Shown: in pieces, positions 35,075 through 44,473 of the stretch
Position numbering within the stretch: the first letter of the stretch is position 1
Layout of the letters: every line of letters begins with the position of its first letter
Assembly (NCBI GenBank): GCA_020253445.1
Contig: JADCBP010000005.1
Span: 682,001 to 746,000 of the forward strand
Direction of reading: 5' to 3'
DNA length: 64,000 nucleotides
Source: Methylobacterium sp.
GTDB taxonomy: Bacteria > Pseudomonadota > Alphaproteobacteria > Rhizobiales > Beijerinckiaceae
Notes under the pieces: generated by a model
Told to the model about the DNA's origin: nothing
The model's database searches: none
Seen by the model: only the letters and a program-made list of their open reading frames with translations
Program-made: the position numbers and the translations under genes

Positions 35075-36463
35075 ATGGAATTCGACGTCGATCTCTTCGT
35101 CATCGGGGGTGGTTCGGGCGGCGTTCGCGCGGCACGGATCGCGGCAGGCCATGGCGCAAGGGTGATGCTCGCGGAAGAATTCCGCATGGGCGGCACCTGC
35201 GTCATCCGCGGCTGCGTGCCGAAGAAGCTCTATGTGCTTGCCGGCCGCTTCGCCCGTGATTTCCGCGAGGCCAGGGGCTTCGGCTGGCAGGTTGGCGAAA
35301 CCTCCCATGACTGGAATGCGCTGGTTTCGGCCAAGGAGGCCGAGATCACCCGCCTTGAAGGCCTCTATGCCAAGGGGCAGGCGAGCGCGGGCGTCACCGT
35401 GGTGAAATCCCGCGCGGTGCTCGAGGGCCCGCACGAGGTTCGGATCGTCAACGAGAACCGCGTCGTGCATGCGCGGAACATTCTCCTCGCCACCGGCGGA
35501 AGGCCCAATCTCGATCACGGCCTGCCGGGCATCGAGCATGTCGTGACCTCTGATGAAGTCTTTGACCTTAAGGAATTTCCCAGGCGCATTCTCATTGCTG
35601 GCGGCGGCTATATCGCTCTGGAATTCGCCGGCATCTTCCGCGATCTCGGCGCGGAAGTGGCCGTAATCTACCGTGGCGAGAAGCCCCTGCGCGGCTTCGA
35701 TGTAGACCTCCGCGATGGCCTGATCGACGCCTATTCCAAAGCGGGCATCCGCTTCCTGTTCAAAGATACCTTCATCCGCATCGAGAAGACGGCAGAGGGC
35801 CTCATCGGCCATACCAGGGCCGGCGAGAAACTCGCGGCCGACCAGATCCTTTTCGCCATCGGCCGCGCGCCGAATGTGGAAGGCCTTGGCCTCGAAAAGG
35901 CGGGGGTCGCGCTCGGCAAGGATGGGGCGATCGCGGTTGATTCCGCCTCGCGCACGAATCTGTCGCACATCTTCGCGGTGGGAGACGTGACGAACCGCGT
36001 GAACCTCACGCCCGTGGCCATCCGCGAGGGGCACGCCGTGGCCGATAGCCTGTTCGGGGGTCCGAAGGGCATCCAGCCCTGGCAGGTCGATCACTCGAAC
36101 ATCCCCACGGCGGTGTTCACAACACCGGAACTGGGAACCGTGGGCCTCACGGAAGCGGATGCGCGCGCGGCTTTCCCGGTTGTCGATCTCTACAAAACCT
36201 CGTTCCGCGCCATGAAGGCGACACTCTCCGGCGCGGATGACCGTGTGATGATGAAGCTGCTCGTCAATCCCGAGACCGACCGAATCCTCGGCTGCCACAT
36301 CCTCGGCGAGGGCGCGGCCGAGATGATCCAGCTCGTGGGCATCGCGGTGAAGATGGGCGCGACCAAGCGCGATTTCGATTCCACCATGGCGCTTCACCCC
36401 AGCGCGGCCGAGGAACTGGTGACCATGCGCACGCGCACAGCGCGTTTCGAGCGCGCAAGCTGA
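35075..36463 (+). CDS. gor: Glutathione-disulfide reductase
   Basis: Cytoplasmic FAD- and NADPH-dependent enzyme of 462 residues that reduces oxidised glutathione. FAD-binding 'VIGGGSGGVRAARIAAGHGA' is at the N-terminus, followed by the redox-active disulfide in GGTCVIRGCVPKK. The NADPH-binding GGGYIALEFAG segment is near residue 175, and the second FAD motif 'HIFAVGDVTNRVNLTPVA' near 300. The dimer-interface catalytic 'ALHPSAAEELVTMR' carries the His-Pro that activates the thiol. The last codons and stop (ERAS) are part of a 29-bp tandem repeat, so the C-terminus was probably reshaped recently. Confidence 0.95.
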   Translation: MEFDVDLFVIGGGSGGVRAARIAAGHGARVMLAEEFRMGGTCVIRGCVPKKLYVLAGRFARDFREARGFGWQVGETSHDWNALVSAKEAEITRLEGLYAKGQASAGVTVVKSRAVLEGPHEVRIVNENRVVHARNILLATGGRPNLDHGLPGIEHVVTSDEVFDLKEFPRRILIAGGGYIALEFAGIFRDLGAEVAVIYRGEKPLRGFDVDLRDGLIDAYSKAGIRFLFKDTFIRIEKTAEGLIGHTRAGEKLAADQILFAIGRAPNVEGLGLEKAGVALGKDGAIAVDSASRTNLSHIFAVGDVTNRVNLTPVAIREGHAVADSLFGGPKGIQPWQVDHSNIPTAVFTTPELGTVGLTEADARAAFPVVDLYKTSFRAMKATLSGADDRVMMKLLVNPETDRILGCHILGEGAAEMIQLVGIAVKMGATKRDFDSTMALHPSAAEELVTMRTRTARFERAS

Positions 36464-36513
36464 CAGACCCGCGTTTCGAGCGCGCAAGCTGACAGACCCG
36501 CGTTTCGAGCGCG
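36441..36513. repeat. 29-bp tandem repeat spanning the gor stop codon, about 2.5 copies
   Basis: The unit begins CGCGTTTCGAGCGCGCAAGC and includes the TGA stop. It starts at 36441, 36470 and 36499, the third copy being partial. Because the period is not a multiple of three and the stop is inside the unit, only the first copy is translated. The extra copies occupy the gap before the DAHP synthase gene. Confidence 0.93.
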
Positions 36514-36633
36514 ATGAGGCACAAGACGCGTCGAGCGGGCCAAAAGGCATTTCCTCTCGCCATAACGGGCATTTGCGGTTAAAGAGCCTCTCCGTCCTCG
36601 GGGGAGGGCGATCTTTCGAAACAAGGTGCTGTT

Positions 36634-38046
36634 ATGACCTCGCATCCGCTCGATCCCGTTGCAAGGAAGCCCTGGACCCCGACGTCCTGGCGCTCTTTCC
36701 CGATCGCGCAGGTTCCAAGCTATCCGGATACTGCCCTTCTGGAAGCAACCGAGAAGCAGCTCCGGAGCTTTCCTCCGCTGGTTTTCGCGGGCGAGGCGCG
36801 CAAGCTCAAGCGGGCGTTGGCCAAGGTCGCGGCCGGCGAGGCCTTCCTGCTGCAGGGCGGGGATTGTGCCGAGAGCTTCGCGGAGCATTCGGCGAACCAC
36901 ATCCGCGATTTCTTTCGTGTTTTCCTGCAGATGGCGGTGGTTCTCACCTATGCCGGCTCCTCACCGGTGGTGAAGGTCGGCCGCGTCGCGGGCCAATTCG
37001 CGAAGCCGCGTTCCTCGCCGGTCGAGAAGCATGACGGCGTGGAACTGCCGAGTTATCGCGGCGACATCATCAACGGCATCGAATTCACGCCCGAAGCGCG
37101 CATCCCCGATCCGCGCCGGCAGGTGGAGGCCTATCGCCAGTCGGCCGCCACGCTGAACCTCATCCGCGCTTTCGCGACCGGCGGTTATGCCAGCCTCGAC
37201 AACGCCCAGAAATGGGTGCTCGATTTCGTGCAGAACAGTCCGGCCTCGCATCGTTATCTCGATCTCATCGGGCGCATCACCGAAGCGCTGCAATTCATGC
37301 GCGCCATCGGCATCAATTCCGAGACACACCCGGAAATGCGCCTGACCGAGTTCTACACCAGCCACGAGGCGCTGCTGCTCGGCTATGAAGAGGCGATGAC
37401 CCGCGAGGATTCGACCCATCCCGGCGATCATGTCGCGACTTCCGGCCACATGCTCTGGATCGGCGATCGCACGCGCCAGCCGGACCATGCGCATGTCGAG
37501 TTCTTCCGCGGCATCCTCAACCCGATCGGCCTCAAATGCGGCCCCTCGCTCACGCCGGACGGCCTGCTCGAGCTGATCGACATCCTGAACCCGGATAACG
37601 AGGCGGGCCGCCTCACGCTCATCTGCCGCTTCGGCTCGGACAAGGTGGGCAATCATCTGCCGGATCTGATCCGCGCGGTGAAGCGCGAGGGCAGGAACGT
37701 TGTCTGGTCCTGCGACCCGATGCATGGCAACACCATCTCGCTCGGCGCCTACAAGACCCGGCCCTTCGATCGCATCACGCAGGAAGTGAAGAGCTTCTTC
37801 CAGATCCACCGATCCGAGGGCACCTATGCCGGCGGCATCCACCTCGAAATGACCGGCAAGAACGTCACGGAATGCACCGGGGGTGCCAAGACCGTGACCA
37901 ACGAGATGATCGCCGACCGCTATGACACCTTCTGCGATCCGCGCCTCAACGCGGAGCAGGCGATCGAGCTCGCCTTCATGGTCGCGGACCTGATCAAGAA
38001 GGAAAAGAGCGAATTGGGCACGCTGGTGCCGGCCGCTGCGGAGTAA
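36634..38046 (+). CDS. aroG: 3-deoxy-7-phosphoheptulonate synthase, class II
   Basis: First enzyme of the shikimate pathway, condensing phosphoenolpyruvate with erythrose 4-phosphate; cytoplasmic. The 470-residue protein is of the plant-like class II type: '[11 protein letters not shown]' (metal Cys), '[14 protein letters not shown]', '[12 protein letters not shown]', '[19 protein letters not shown]' and '[15 protein letters not shown]'. The start at 36634 gives the normal N-terminus ([14 protein letters not shown]). It is followed by a strong terminator at 38074-38100, so it is probably monocistronic. Confidence 0.96.
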   Translation: MTSHPLDPVARKPWTPTSWRSFPIAQVPSYPDTALLEATEKQLRSFPPLVFAGEARKLKRALAKVAAGEAFLLQGGDCAESFAEHSANHIRDFFRVFLQMAVVLTYAGSSPVVKVGRVAGQFAKPRSSPVEKHDGVELPSYRGDIINGIEFTPEARIPDPRRQVEAYRQSAATLNLIRAFATGGYASLDNAQKWVLDFVQNSPASHRYLDLIGRITEALQFMRAIGINSETHPEMRLTEFYTSHEALLLGYEEAMTREDSTHPGDHVATSGHMLWIGDRTRQPDHAHVEFFRGILNPIGLKCGPSLTPDGLLELIDILNPDNEAGRLTLICRFGSDKVGNHLPDLIRAVKREGRNVVWSCDPMHGNTISLGAYKTRPFDRITQEVKSFFQIHRSEGTYAGGIHLEMTGKNVTECTGGAKTVTNEMIADRYDTFCDPRLNAEQAIELAFMVADLIKKEKSELGTLVPAAAE

Positions 38047-38073
38047 AGCTCCCTTTCCGCCAATGACAGAGGA

Positions 38074-38100
38074 GGGCGGGTCTTCTGACCCGCCCTTCTT
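38074..38100 (+). terminator. Rho-independent terminator of the DAHP synthase gene
   Basis: GGGCGGGTC (38074-38082) pairs with GACCCGCCC (38087-38095) around a TTCT loop, and TTCTT follows. It lies 28 bp after the stop codon. Confidence 0.85.
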
Positions 38101-38227
38101 AATGCCTTGTTTCCCATGTTTTGCCTTCGTGGCGGAGTGTTTCCCGCGCCACGGGATTGCCGCGATTTCGAGAGGTTTTCTTAAGGTTTCGGCAGGAAAC
38201 CTGACGTTCTCAGAACGGGGAACGGTC

Positions 38228-38527
38228 ATGCGTTATCATCTCTCTGCCGTGGGCGCCGGCTTTGCCGCGGCGCTCGTTGTTCTCTTCCACACGCCATCCT
38301 ATGCTGCTCAGGGCCGCAACGCCGCCGCGGCCGCGGGCCTCGCCGTGGGTGCCGCCGGCTTGTACATGCTCATGCAAGGGCGATCCCAGGCCGAGCCGAT
38401 CGTCGAGGAAGAGGTGATCGTCGAACGCCGTCGCCCGCGTTATGTCCCGACCTGCCACCTGGAACGCAGGAAGGTGTGGCTGGACGATGAAACCTACACC
38501 TATCGCCGCGTCGAGGTGTGCGAGTAA
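38228..38527 (+). CDS. Small exported protein of unknown function
   Basis: A 99-residue product with an N-terminal signal or anchor (YHLSAVGAGFAAALVVLFHTP, cleaved near YAA) and a second Ala/Gly-rich hydrophobic stretch. The tail has the pattern CHLERRKVW...YTYRRVEVCE, with a Cys pair about 22 residues apart. The same tail pattern (CTLRKQQVW...FQRVQIC) ends the protein at 38665-39123, so the two are likely distant paralogues. The ATG at 38228 follows a GGGGAACGG site. Confidence 0.75.
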   Translation: MRYHLSAVGAGFAAALVVLFHTPSYAAQGRNAAAAAGLAVGAAGLYMLMQGRSQAEPIVEEEVIVERRRPRYVPTCHLERRKVWLDDETYTYRRVEVCE

Positions 38528-38539
38528 CCGCTCCCCCGG

Positions 38540-38573
38540 AACCTGAACGGCAGGCAACAATGCCGTTCAGGTT
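38540..38573. terminator. Strong hairpin after the small exported protein gene
   Basis: A perfect 13-bp inverted repeat, AACCTGAACGGCA (38540-38552) and TGCCGTTCAGGTT (38561-38573), with an 8-nt loop. No T-run follows, so it is either a weak terminator or an RNA-stabilising hairpin. Confidence 0.6.
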
Positions 38574-38664
38574 GGGGCCAAGGTTAAGGCCGTAATCTTC
38601 GCAGCATGAAGACCGGATGCGAGCGGATCGCGTTCGCCAGGTCTTCCGGTTCGGAGACAGAGCC

Positions 38665-39123
38665 ATGAAGGCATCGATTCCCTTCGGCAAGAAGATTGCC
38701 GCCGTCGCGTTCGCCGCCCTCGCGATGGGCGCTGGCCTCACGATGAATGCCGGCGAGGCAGAGGCCCGCAACGGCCGCAAGGGTGCGCTGATCGCGGCGG
38801 GTATTCTTGGTGCTCTGGCTGTGGGTGCCATCGCCGCCCAGGCGAACGAGACACGTCACGGCGGCCATTATGTCGATGACGTTGAAACTTTCGACGACAT
38901 CCATGCCCCCGCCTATCATCGGCAGCGCAGCTTCTTCCGGCATCCTGAGCAGTATCATCCCGTTTACCATCCCTATCGGGGGCATGGCTATCGGCACCAT
39001 CGCCGCTATCATGGCTATTCGGAGACGGGCTATGCCTATCGCGGGCCGGTCTGCACGCTGAGGAAGCAGCAGGTCTGGGATGGCTATGGCTGGCGCTTCC
39101 AGCGGGTGCAGATCTGCCGCTGA
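38665..39123 (+). CDS. His/Tyr-rich small exported protein
   Basis: A 152-residue protein with a signal peptide (FGKKIAAVAFAALAMGAGLT...AEA), a Gly/Ala hydrophobic segment, and a middle part dense in His, Tyr and Arg ('YHPVYHPYRGHGYRHHRRYH'). It ends with the Cys-pair tail CTLRKQQVWDGYGWRFQRVQIC shared in pattern with the protein at 38228. The His-rich region could bind metal ions (inference). Function is unknown. Confidence 0.78.
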   Translation: MKASIPFGKKIAAVAFAALAMGAGLTMNAGEAEARNGRKGALIAAGILGALAVGAIAAQANETRHGGHYVDDVETFDDIHAPAYHRQRSFFRHPEQYHPVYHPYRGHGYRHHRRYHGYSETGYAYRGPVCTLRKQQVWDGYGWRFQRVQICR

Positions 39124-39147
39124 CGCCGCGATCAGCCGCAAAAACAG

Positions 39148-39178
39148 AAAGCCCGGCTCATCGAGCCGGGCTTTTTAT
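39148..39178. terminator. Bidirectional terminator
   Basis: AAAGCCCGGCTC (39148-39159) pairs with GAGCCGGGCTTT (39163-39174), followed by TTTAT on the plus strand. The reverse strand also ends in T-rich sequence. It serves both the His-rich protein gene and the converging outer-membrane protein gene. Confidence 0.88.
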
Positions 39179-39206
39179 GTGATCGCCGTGGGGGCCCGGC
39201 GATCCG

Positions 39207-40025
39207 TCAGAACTTCACGCCACCGCCCATCCGTGCCGTGTTGATGCTGACTTCGGGCCGTAGCCCGCCGGAGGCAAACTGGATATACTGCCATTCCGCG
39301 CGTAGGAAGGCGTTCGAGAACAGGTTCATGTCCACGCCCGCGCCAACCGTGCCGCCATAGGCGATTCCGCGCCGGCCGAGCGAGCCGGCGAAGGTGCCGC
39401 TGGCGGGCGGTGGCGCGCTGGTATCGTCGCGCGTCCATGAACCTGTCGTGCTCGTGCGGCCATCGATGTTGCCGAACGCGATACCGGCCGTGAGATAGGG
39501 CATGAAATATCCGGCAGCCCAGCCCACGCGGCCGCGAAGGGTGCTCCATTCCCGCACCCTGGCCCTGGCGGTTGTCGTGCTGGTCACCGTTTCCGTCACG
39601 GTGCCCGTAACGCGAGAGAGACCGTAAGGGCCCGCTGTGGTGGAAGAATTGAAGGAAGAGCGCGTATAATCGACTTCGAACCCCAGCACCACGTCGTCCC
39701 AGAGAGTGTTGACGCCGGCGAAGCCCCCGAAGGCGGCCTCGGCCTGGTTGGTCTTCCGCAGGTTGATCGTGCTCTCGAGCAGATCGGTATAGGTCGAATT
39801 CGGCAGCGCCTCGCGCGCGAGGCTGCCCCGCAGCGTCGACGCATCCATCTGCGCGCTGGAATAGCCGACATAGCCGCCTGCATAGGCGCCGGCCCAATCG
39901 ATGCCGTCGCTTCTTTGCAACGAATCCTTTGCATAGGCACCGCGCAGGTAGTCGGCCGCCTGGCTCGCGCCGGTGCCCGCGAGGGCGGCGATCGTGAGGC
40001 TCCCGAGCAGAAGACGAACCGACAT
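39207..40025 (-). CDS. Outer-membrane beta-barrel protein, Omp25/Omp31-like
   Basis: A 272-residue outer-membrane protein. The signal peptide is MSVRLLLGSLTIAALAGTGASQA, followed by ADYLRGAY. The body shows an eight-strand barrel pattern: 'WAGAYAGGYVGYSS', 'AAFGGFAGVNTLWDDVVLGFEVDY', 'LRGRVGWAAGYFMPYLTAGIAFG', 'GAGVDMNLFSNAFLRAEWQYIQF'. It ends in Phe, the barrel-assembly signal. Ser/Thr-rich loops are exposed. Related rhizobial proteins are abundant structural components; no specific role is visible. Confidence 0.88.
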   Translation of the reverse strand: MSVRLLLGSLTIAALAGTGASQAADYLRGAYAKDSLQRSDGIDWAGAYAGGYVGYSSAQMDASTLRGSLAREALPNSTYTDLLESTINLRKTNQAEAAFGGFAGVNTLWDDVVLGFEVDYTRSSFNSSTTAGPYGLSRVTGTVTETVTSTTTARARVREWSTLRGRVGWAAGYFMPYLTAGIAFGNIDGRTSTTGSWTRDDTSAPPPASGTFAGSLGRRGIAYGGTVGAGVDMNLFSNAFLRAEWQYIQFASGGLRPEVSINTARMGGGVKF

Positions 40026-40232
40026 GACTGCACTCCTTTAACCCGGCCACCCTTGATGGAACCTGCCATTCCGGCACGAGGCAGGGGGCGCCAGCACCTG
40101 GAGAATAAAAAAGTAACCTTACTGCCCCGTTAAGTGCTTCCTGTGCGTCAAGCCCCGATTTGGAACGCTCCCGCAGGGCTGTCGCCAACCCCACGATTGT
40201 CAGGGCAGGCGGAGGGGATTACATGCGAAGCC

Positions 40233-41975
40233 ATGAACTCCGCTCCTGCCCGCCGCTCCCTCGCGCTAGCCCAGTTGAACCCCGTGCTCGGCGATGTCGC
40301 CGGCAATCTCTCGCGGGCGCGGGAGGCACGCGCGAAGGCCGCGCTTGCGGGCGCGGATGTCGTGATGTTCCCGGAATTGTTCCTCATCGGCTATCCGCCC
40401 GAAGATCTCGTGCTGAAACCGGCCGTGCAGGATGCCTGCCGGCAGGCGCTCGATGAACTCGCCCGCGACACCGCCGATGGCGGCCCCGCCGTGCTGATCG
40501 GCCTGCCCTGGAAAGAGGGCGACAGGCTCTTCAATGCGATCGCCGCGCTCGACCGGGGGCGGATTACCGGCGTGCGCTTCAAGGTCGACCTGCCGAATTA
40601 CGGTGTGTTCGACGAGAAACGCCTGTTCGATTCCGGCCCCATGCCCGGCCCGCTGCCGTTGCGCGGCCTGCGCCTCGGCCTGCCGATCTGCGAGGATATC
40701 TGGAGGGCTGAGGTGGTCGAATGCCTCTCCGAGACCGGCGCGGAAATCCTGCTCGTGCCCAATGGCTCGCCCTATCGGCGCGGCGTGGTGGATGAGCGCA
40801 TGAATGTCGCGGTCGCGCGCGTGGCCGAGAGCGGGCTCGCGCTGGTCTATCTCAACCAGGTCGGCGGGCAGGATGAGCTTTTCTTCGATGGCGCGAGTTT
40901 CGGGCTCAATCCCGGCGGCGCGCTGGCTTTCCAGATGCCCGGTTTTTACGAAGAATTGCAGATCGTCACGCTGGAGCAGGGCGCTTCGGGCTGGCGCATC
41001 GCCGAAGGGCCGAAAGCCTTGCTCGAAGAGCAGGACAAGTCGGATTATGCCGCCTGCATGCTGGGCCTGCGCGATTATGTCGAGAAGAATCGCTTCGCGA
41101 GCGTGGTGCTTGGCCTTTCCGGCGGAGTCGATTCCGCGATCTGCGCGGCCCTCGCGGCGGATGCGCTCGGGCCGGATCGCGTGCATGCCGTGATGCTGCC
41201 CTACCGCTACACGTCCGAAGACAGCCTGAAGGACGCCAAGGATTGCGCATCCGCGCTTTCGATCCGCTACGATATCCTGCCCATCGCCAGCGCGGTGGAG
41301 GGGCTGGAAGCAGCCTTGTCGCCGCTTTTCGCGGGCACGAAGCGTGACATCACGGAAGAGAATCTGCAGTCCCGCGTGCGCGGAACGATTCTCATGTCGA
41401 TTTCCAACAAGTTCGGGCCGATGGTCGTGACCACCGGCAACAAGAGCGAGATGAGCGTGGGTTACGCCACGCTCTATGGCGACATGAATGGCGGCTTCAA
41501 CCCGATCAAGGATCTTTACAAGATGGAAGTCTATCGCCTCGCGGCCCTGCGCAATCGCTGGAAGCCGCAGGGCGCCAGGGGGCCCGATGGCGTGGTGATT
41601 CCCGAGAACATCCTCACCAAGGCCCCCACCGCCGAACTGCGCGAGAATCAGAAGGATCAGGATTCGCTGCCGCCCTATCCCGTGCTGGACGATATTCTCG
41701 AATGCCTCGTGGAGCGCGAGATGCGACTGCCCGAAATCGTTGCGCGCGGGCATGAGCGGGCGACCGTCGAGCGCATCGAGCATTTGCTGGCCATCGCCGA
41801 ATACAAGCGCCGGCAATCCGCCCCCGGCGTGAAGGTGACGCGCAAGAATTTCGGCCGCGACCGACGCTACCCCATCGTCAACCGCTTCCGCGACCGCTCC
41901 GAAGGGGCCTATGTGCCGGATGCGGCAATTCAGCCCGAGCCGATGAAGAATCTGGGGGAGGCCTATGATGGGTGA
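40233..41975 (+). CDS. nadE: Glutamine-dependent NAD+ synthase
   Basis: Cytoplasmic enzyme for the last step of NAD synthesis, 580 residues. The N-terminal nitrilase-type glutaminase domain has the Glu-Lys-Cys triad in 'MFPELFLIGYPPEDL', 'FKVDLPNYGVFDEKR' and 'PICEDIW'. The C-terminal synthetase domain has the ATP pyrophosphatase motif LGLSGGVDSA, then 'MPYRYTSEDSL' and 'TGNKSEMSVGYATLYGDM'. The ATG at 40233 gives the standard start; a GGAGGGG about 15 nt upstream is rather far away. The gene overlaps gltX by 8 to 11 bp, so both are cotranscribed. Confidence 0.95.
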   Translation: MNSAPARRSLALAQLNPVLGDVAGNLSRAREARAKAALAGADVVMFPELFLIGYPPEDLVLKPAVQDACRQALDELARDTADGGPAVLIGLPWKEGDRLFNAIAALDRGRITGVRFKVDLPNYGVFDEKRLFDSGPMPGPLPLRGLRLGLPICEDIWRAEVVECLSETGAEILLVPNGSPYRRGVVDERMNVAVARVAESGLALVYLNQVGGQDELFFDGASFGLNPGGALAFQMPGFYEELQIVTLEQGASGWRIAEGPKALLEEQDKSDYAACMLGLRDYVEKNRFASVVLGLSGGVDSAICAALAADALGPDRVHAVMLPYRYTSEDSLKDAKDCASALSIRYDILPIASAVEGLEAALSPLFAGTKRDITEENLQSRVRGTILMSISNKFGPMVVTTGNKSEMSVGYATLYGDMNGGFNPIKDLYKMEVYRLAALRNRWKPQGARGPDGVVIPENILTKAPTAELRENQKDQDSLPPYPVLDDILECLVEREMRLPEIVARGHERATVERIEHLLAIAEYKRRQSAPGVKVTRKNFGRDRRYPIVNRFRDRSEGAYVPDAAIQPEPMKNLGEAYDG

Positions 41976-43329
41976 GCCCGTTTTTCGTTTCGCCCCTTCT
42001 CCCACGGGCTACCTGCATATCGGCAATGCCCGCACCGCCCTCTGGAACGCGCTTCTGGCGCGGAAAAGCGGCGGCACCTTCCTGCTGCGCTTCGACGATA
42101 CCGATGCCGACCGCTCGAAGCCGGAATATGCCGCGGGAATTCTGGAGGACCTCGCCTGGCTCGGCATTCCGCCGGACCGGATCGAGCGGCAATCGGATCG
42201 CGCGGCTCGCTATGCGGCGGTGCTCGAGGATTTCAAGGCGCGGGGCCTGGTCTATCCGGCCTACGAGACGGCCGAGGAACTCGACCGCAAGCGCAAGCGC
42301 CAGCAGGCGCGGGGTCTCCCGCCGGTTTATGATCGCGCGGCACTTCTGCTCACCGAAGCCGAACGCGCAAAGCTGGAGGCCGAGGGGCGCCAGCCGCATT
42401 GGCGCTTCAGGCTCTCCGGCGACACCGTTCGCTGGCAGGATGGCGTGCGCGGCGAATGCCATATCGAGACGGCTTCGCTCTCCGACCCCATTCTCGCGCG
42501 CGCCGATGGGCAGGTGCTCTACACCTTCGCCAGCGTGATCGACGACGCGGATTTCGGCATCTCCGATGTGCTGCGCGGCGAGGATCACGTCGCCAATACC
42601 GCGGTGCAGATCGAGCTGTTCGGCGCGCTGGGTGCGAACCTGCCGCGGTTCGCGCATCACAACCTGATCGCCTCGGCCAATGGCGAGGAGATGTCGAAGC
42701 GCACCGGCGCGCTCTCGCTGCGCTCCTTCCGCGCGGAAGGCGTGGACCCGCTGGCGGTCGCCATCGTCGCGACACTCACCGGAACCTCCGAACCGATCCA
42801 CCCGCTGGAAGGGTTGGCGGCGCTGGCAGAGCTTCTCGACCTGTCGAAGTTTTCCCGCGCGCTCACGAAATTCGATCCGTCGGAAATCACCGATCTCTCG
42901 GTCAAGCTGCTGCATGCCAGGCCCTTCGCGGCGCTTCGGGAGCCGCTCGCTGCCCTGGGTATTTCGGGCCCGAAGGCCGAGGCGTTCTGGACGGCGATCC
43001 ACGGGAATATCAGCCGGCTGGAGGAAACGTGCGAATGGTGGGGCCTGCTGATGCAGCCCCAGAACTTCGCCGTGGCCGAGACGGATTTTCTTGCCGAATG
43101 CGCCAAATTGCTGCCCGCCGAGCCGCTGGGGCCCGAAAGCTGGAGCCAGTGGGTGGCTGCGATTCAGGCGAGGACCGGACGGAAGGGCAAGGCGCTGTTC
43201 ATGCCCTTGCGCCTCGCGCTCACGGGGCGCGAGCAGGGGCCGGAATTGAAGGCCGTGCTGGCCCTCTTAGGGCGGGCTGAGGCTCTGGCGCGTTTGGTGC
43301 CGGCGCAACGACGCGCACCTGCCGCCTGA
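41968..43329 (+). CDS. gltX: Glutamate--tRNA ligase
   Basis: Class I aminoacyl-tRNA synthetase of about 453 residues. The HIGH motif appears as YLHIGNARTA, 'LLRFDDTDADRSKPEY' follows, and the KMSKS loop is EMSKRTG. The anticodon-binding domain covers the last ~150 residues ('KALFMPLRLALTGREQGPEL'). Two ATGs (41965 and 41968) follow GGGGGAGG; the second has better spacing. Alphaproteobacteria often have two GltX proteins, one charging tRNA-Gln for later amidation; which one this is cannot be told here. Its last 110 bp overlap the DUF2865 gene on the other strand. Confidence 0.94.
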   Translation: MGEPVFRFAPSPTGYLHIGNARTALWNALLARKSGGTFLLRFDDTDADRSKPEYAAGILEDLAWLGIPPDRIERQSDRAARYAAVLEDFKARGLVYPAYETAEELDRKRKRQQARGLPPVYDRAALLLTEAERAKLEAEGRQPHWRFRLSGDTVRWQDGVRGECHIETASLSDPILARADGQVLYTFASVIDDADFGISDVLRGEDHVANTAVQIELFGALGANLPRFAHHNLIASANGEEMSKRTGALSLRSFRAEGVDPLAVAIVATLTGTSEPIHPLEGLAALAELLDLSKFSRALTKFDPSEITDLSVKLLHARPFAALREPLAALGISGPKAEAFWTAIHGNISRLEETCEWWGLLMQPQNFAVAETDFLAECAKLLPAEPLGPESWSQWVAAIQARTGRKGKALFMPLRLALTGREQGPELKAVLALLGRAEALARLVPAQRRAPAA

Positions 43330-44473
43330 CGCCGTCTGCTCCCACCACTTCCTGAATCTGCCCCTGCACGCCATTCAGCACACGTTCGTTGCCAAGACGA
43401 GGCCCGATACCGGCGGAGGCGCTGCCGGCCGTGGGAATGGCGCTTTCGGGAACCGGGGCAGGCTCTTCTGCGGCTCGCGCAGGAGCAGGGGCAGGCTGGT
43501 TGCGCTGCTGGCCGCGCGCATTCGCCTGCTGGCGTTGCGGAGCCGCGCCACGCAATTCCCTGGGGCGAGACATGGCCTCGGCCTGCTCGCGGGATACGAC
43601 GAGGTCGCCTTTCCGCGCTTCCACGTAATCCTCCTGCCCCCTCGCGAGTTGCGCGACGGTGTAGCCCGGCGGCCGGCAGAAGCAGGCATTGTCTCGGCTC
43701 TCGCGAAACTTGAGCGCGAAGGGGAACGCCGTATAGGCCTGCCCTTCCCGCGTCGCGGCGGTCTCGATCTCGGCCCCGAGGCGCATATACATCACCACGG
43801 TCTCGGCGGCGGGGCAGAGCGCCTGGCAGACCTGGCCATGCTCGTCGCGCGCCGTCAGGCCTTCGAAGTTCACGGGGAAGAAGAAGCCATCGCAGGTGCG
43901 CACGCAAATGGGGGTGCGGCCGCCGAGGCGGGCCTTTTCCTTCAGCTCGTCCTCAAGCGCGGCATCGATTTCGGAGAAGCTCTCCCGACGCTGATCGACG
44001 GTCGCATTGGAGCCGAAGAAACGCTCGAAAATGCCGGTTTGCGGCTGGGCATAGATCACGCCGCGCTGTTGGGGCTGGGCACCGTCGCAGCCATAGCGCT
44101 GATAGGCGGCGAGAAGTTGCGCCCGGCGCGGCGCATTCGCGTCCATCGGCTCCGCCTGCCGAAGGCGCGCCTCCATCTGTTGCGCCTGCGCCCGCAGGGG
44201 CGCGCAGACCGGCGGAGGGCCACCGAAACCGAAGAAGCCGCGGTCGTCGCAATTGTTCGCGCGGATCGCATTGCGGATATTCGCGATCTCGACGCGCAGG
44301 CGCGCGGCTTCTCGCGGATTGCCGCCGATCGTATCTTGCCCGAGATTGGCGATCTCGGCCCGGATCGTGCTGCACATCGCCGGCTGGGCATGCGCTGCGC
44401 CGGCAAGGGCTGCCGCGAACAAGCCCGAAAGCACGAGACCCATGCTCCGGAAAAGGAAAATGCTCTTGCGCAT
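43220..44473 (-). CDS. DUF2865 domain secreted protein
   Basis: A 417-residue exported protein of unknown function. The signal peptide is MRKSIFLFRSMGLVLSGLF...AHA (ATG 44473; an ATG at 44518 is also in frame). Residues about 30-280 are Cys-containing and match DUF2865: 'RAEIANLGQDTIGGNPREAARL', 'TPICVRTCDGFFFPVNF', 'CQALCPAAETVVMYMR', 'CFCRPPGYTVAQLA'. The C-terminal third is low-complexity, rich in Pro, Ala, Gln and Arg. It runs 110 bp into the antisense of gltX, where it encodes the Pro/Ala-rich tail. Confidence 0.87.
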   Translation of the reverse strand: MRKSIFLFRSMGLVLSGLFAAALAGAAHAQPAMCSTIRAEIANLGQDTIGGNPREAARLRVEIANIRNAIRANNCDDRGFFGFGGPPPVCAPLRAQAQQMEARLRQAEPMDANAPRRAQLLAAYQRYGCDGAQPQQRGVIYAQPQTGIFERFFGSNATVDQRRESFSEIDAALEDELKEKARLGGRTPICVRTCDGFFFPVNFEGLTARDEHGQVCQALCPAAETVVMYMRLGAEIETAATREGQAYTAFPFALKFRESRDNACFCRPPGYTVAQLARGQEDYVEARKGDLVVSREQAEAMSRPRELRGAAPQRQQANARGQQRNQPAPAPARAAEEPAPVPESAIPTAGSASAGIGPRLGNERVLNGVQGQIQEVVGADGVRRQVRVVAPAPNAPEPQPALRGPARPSIPAPARAP

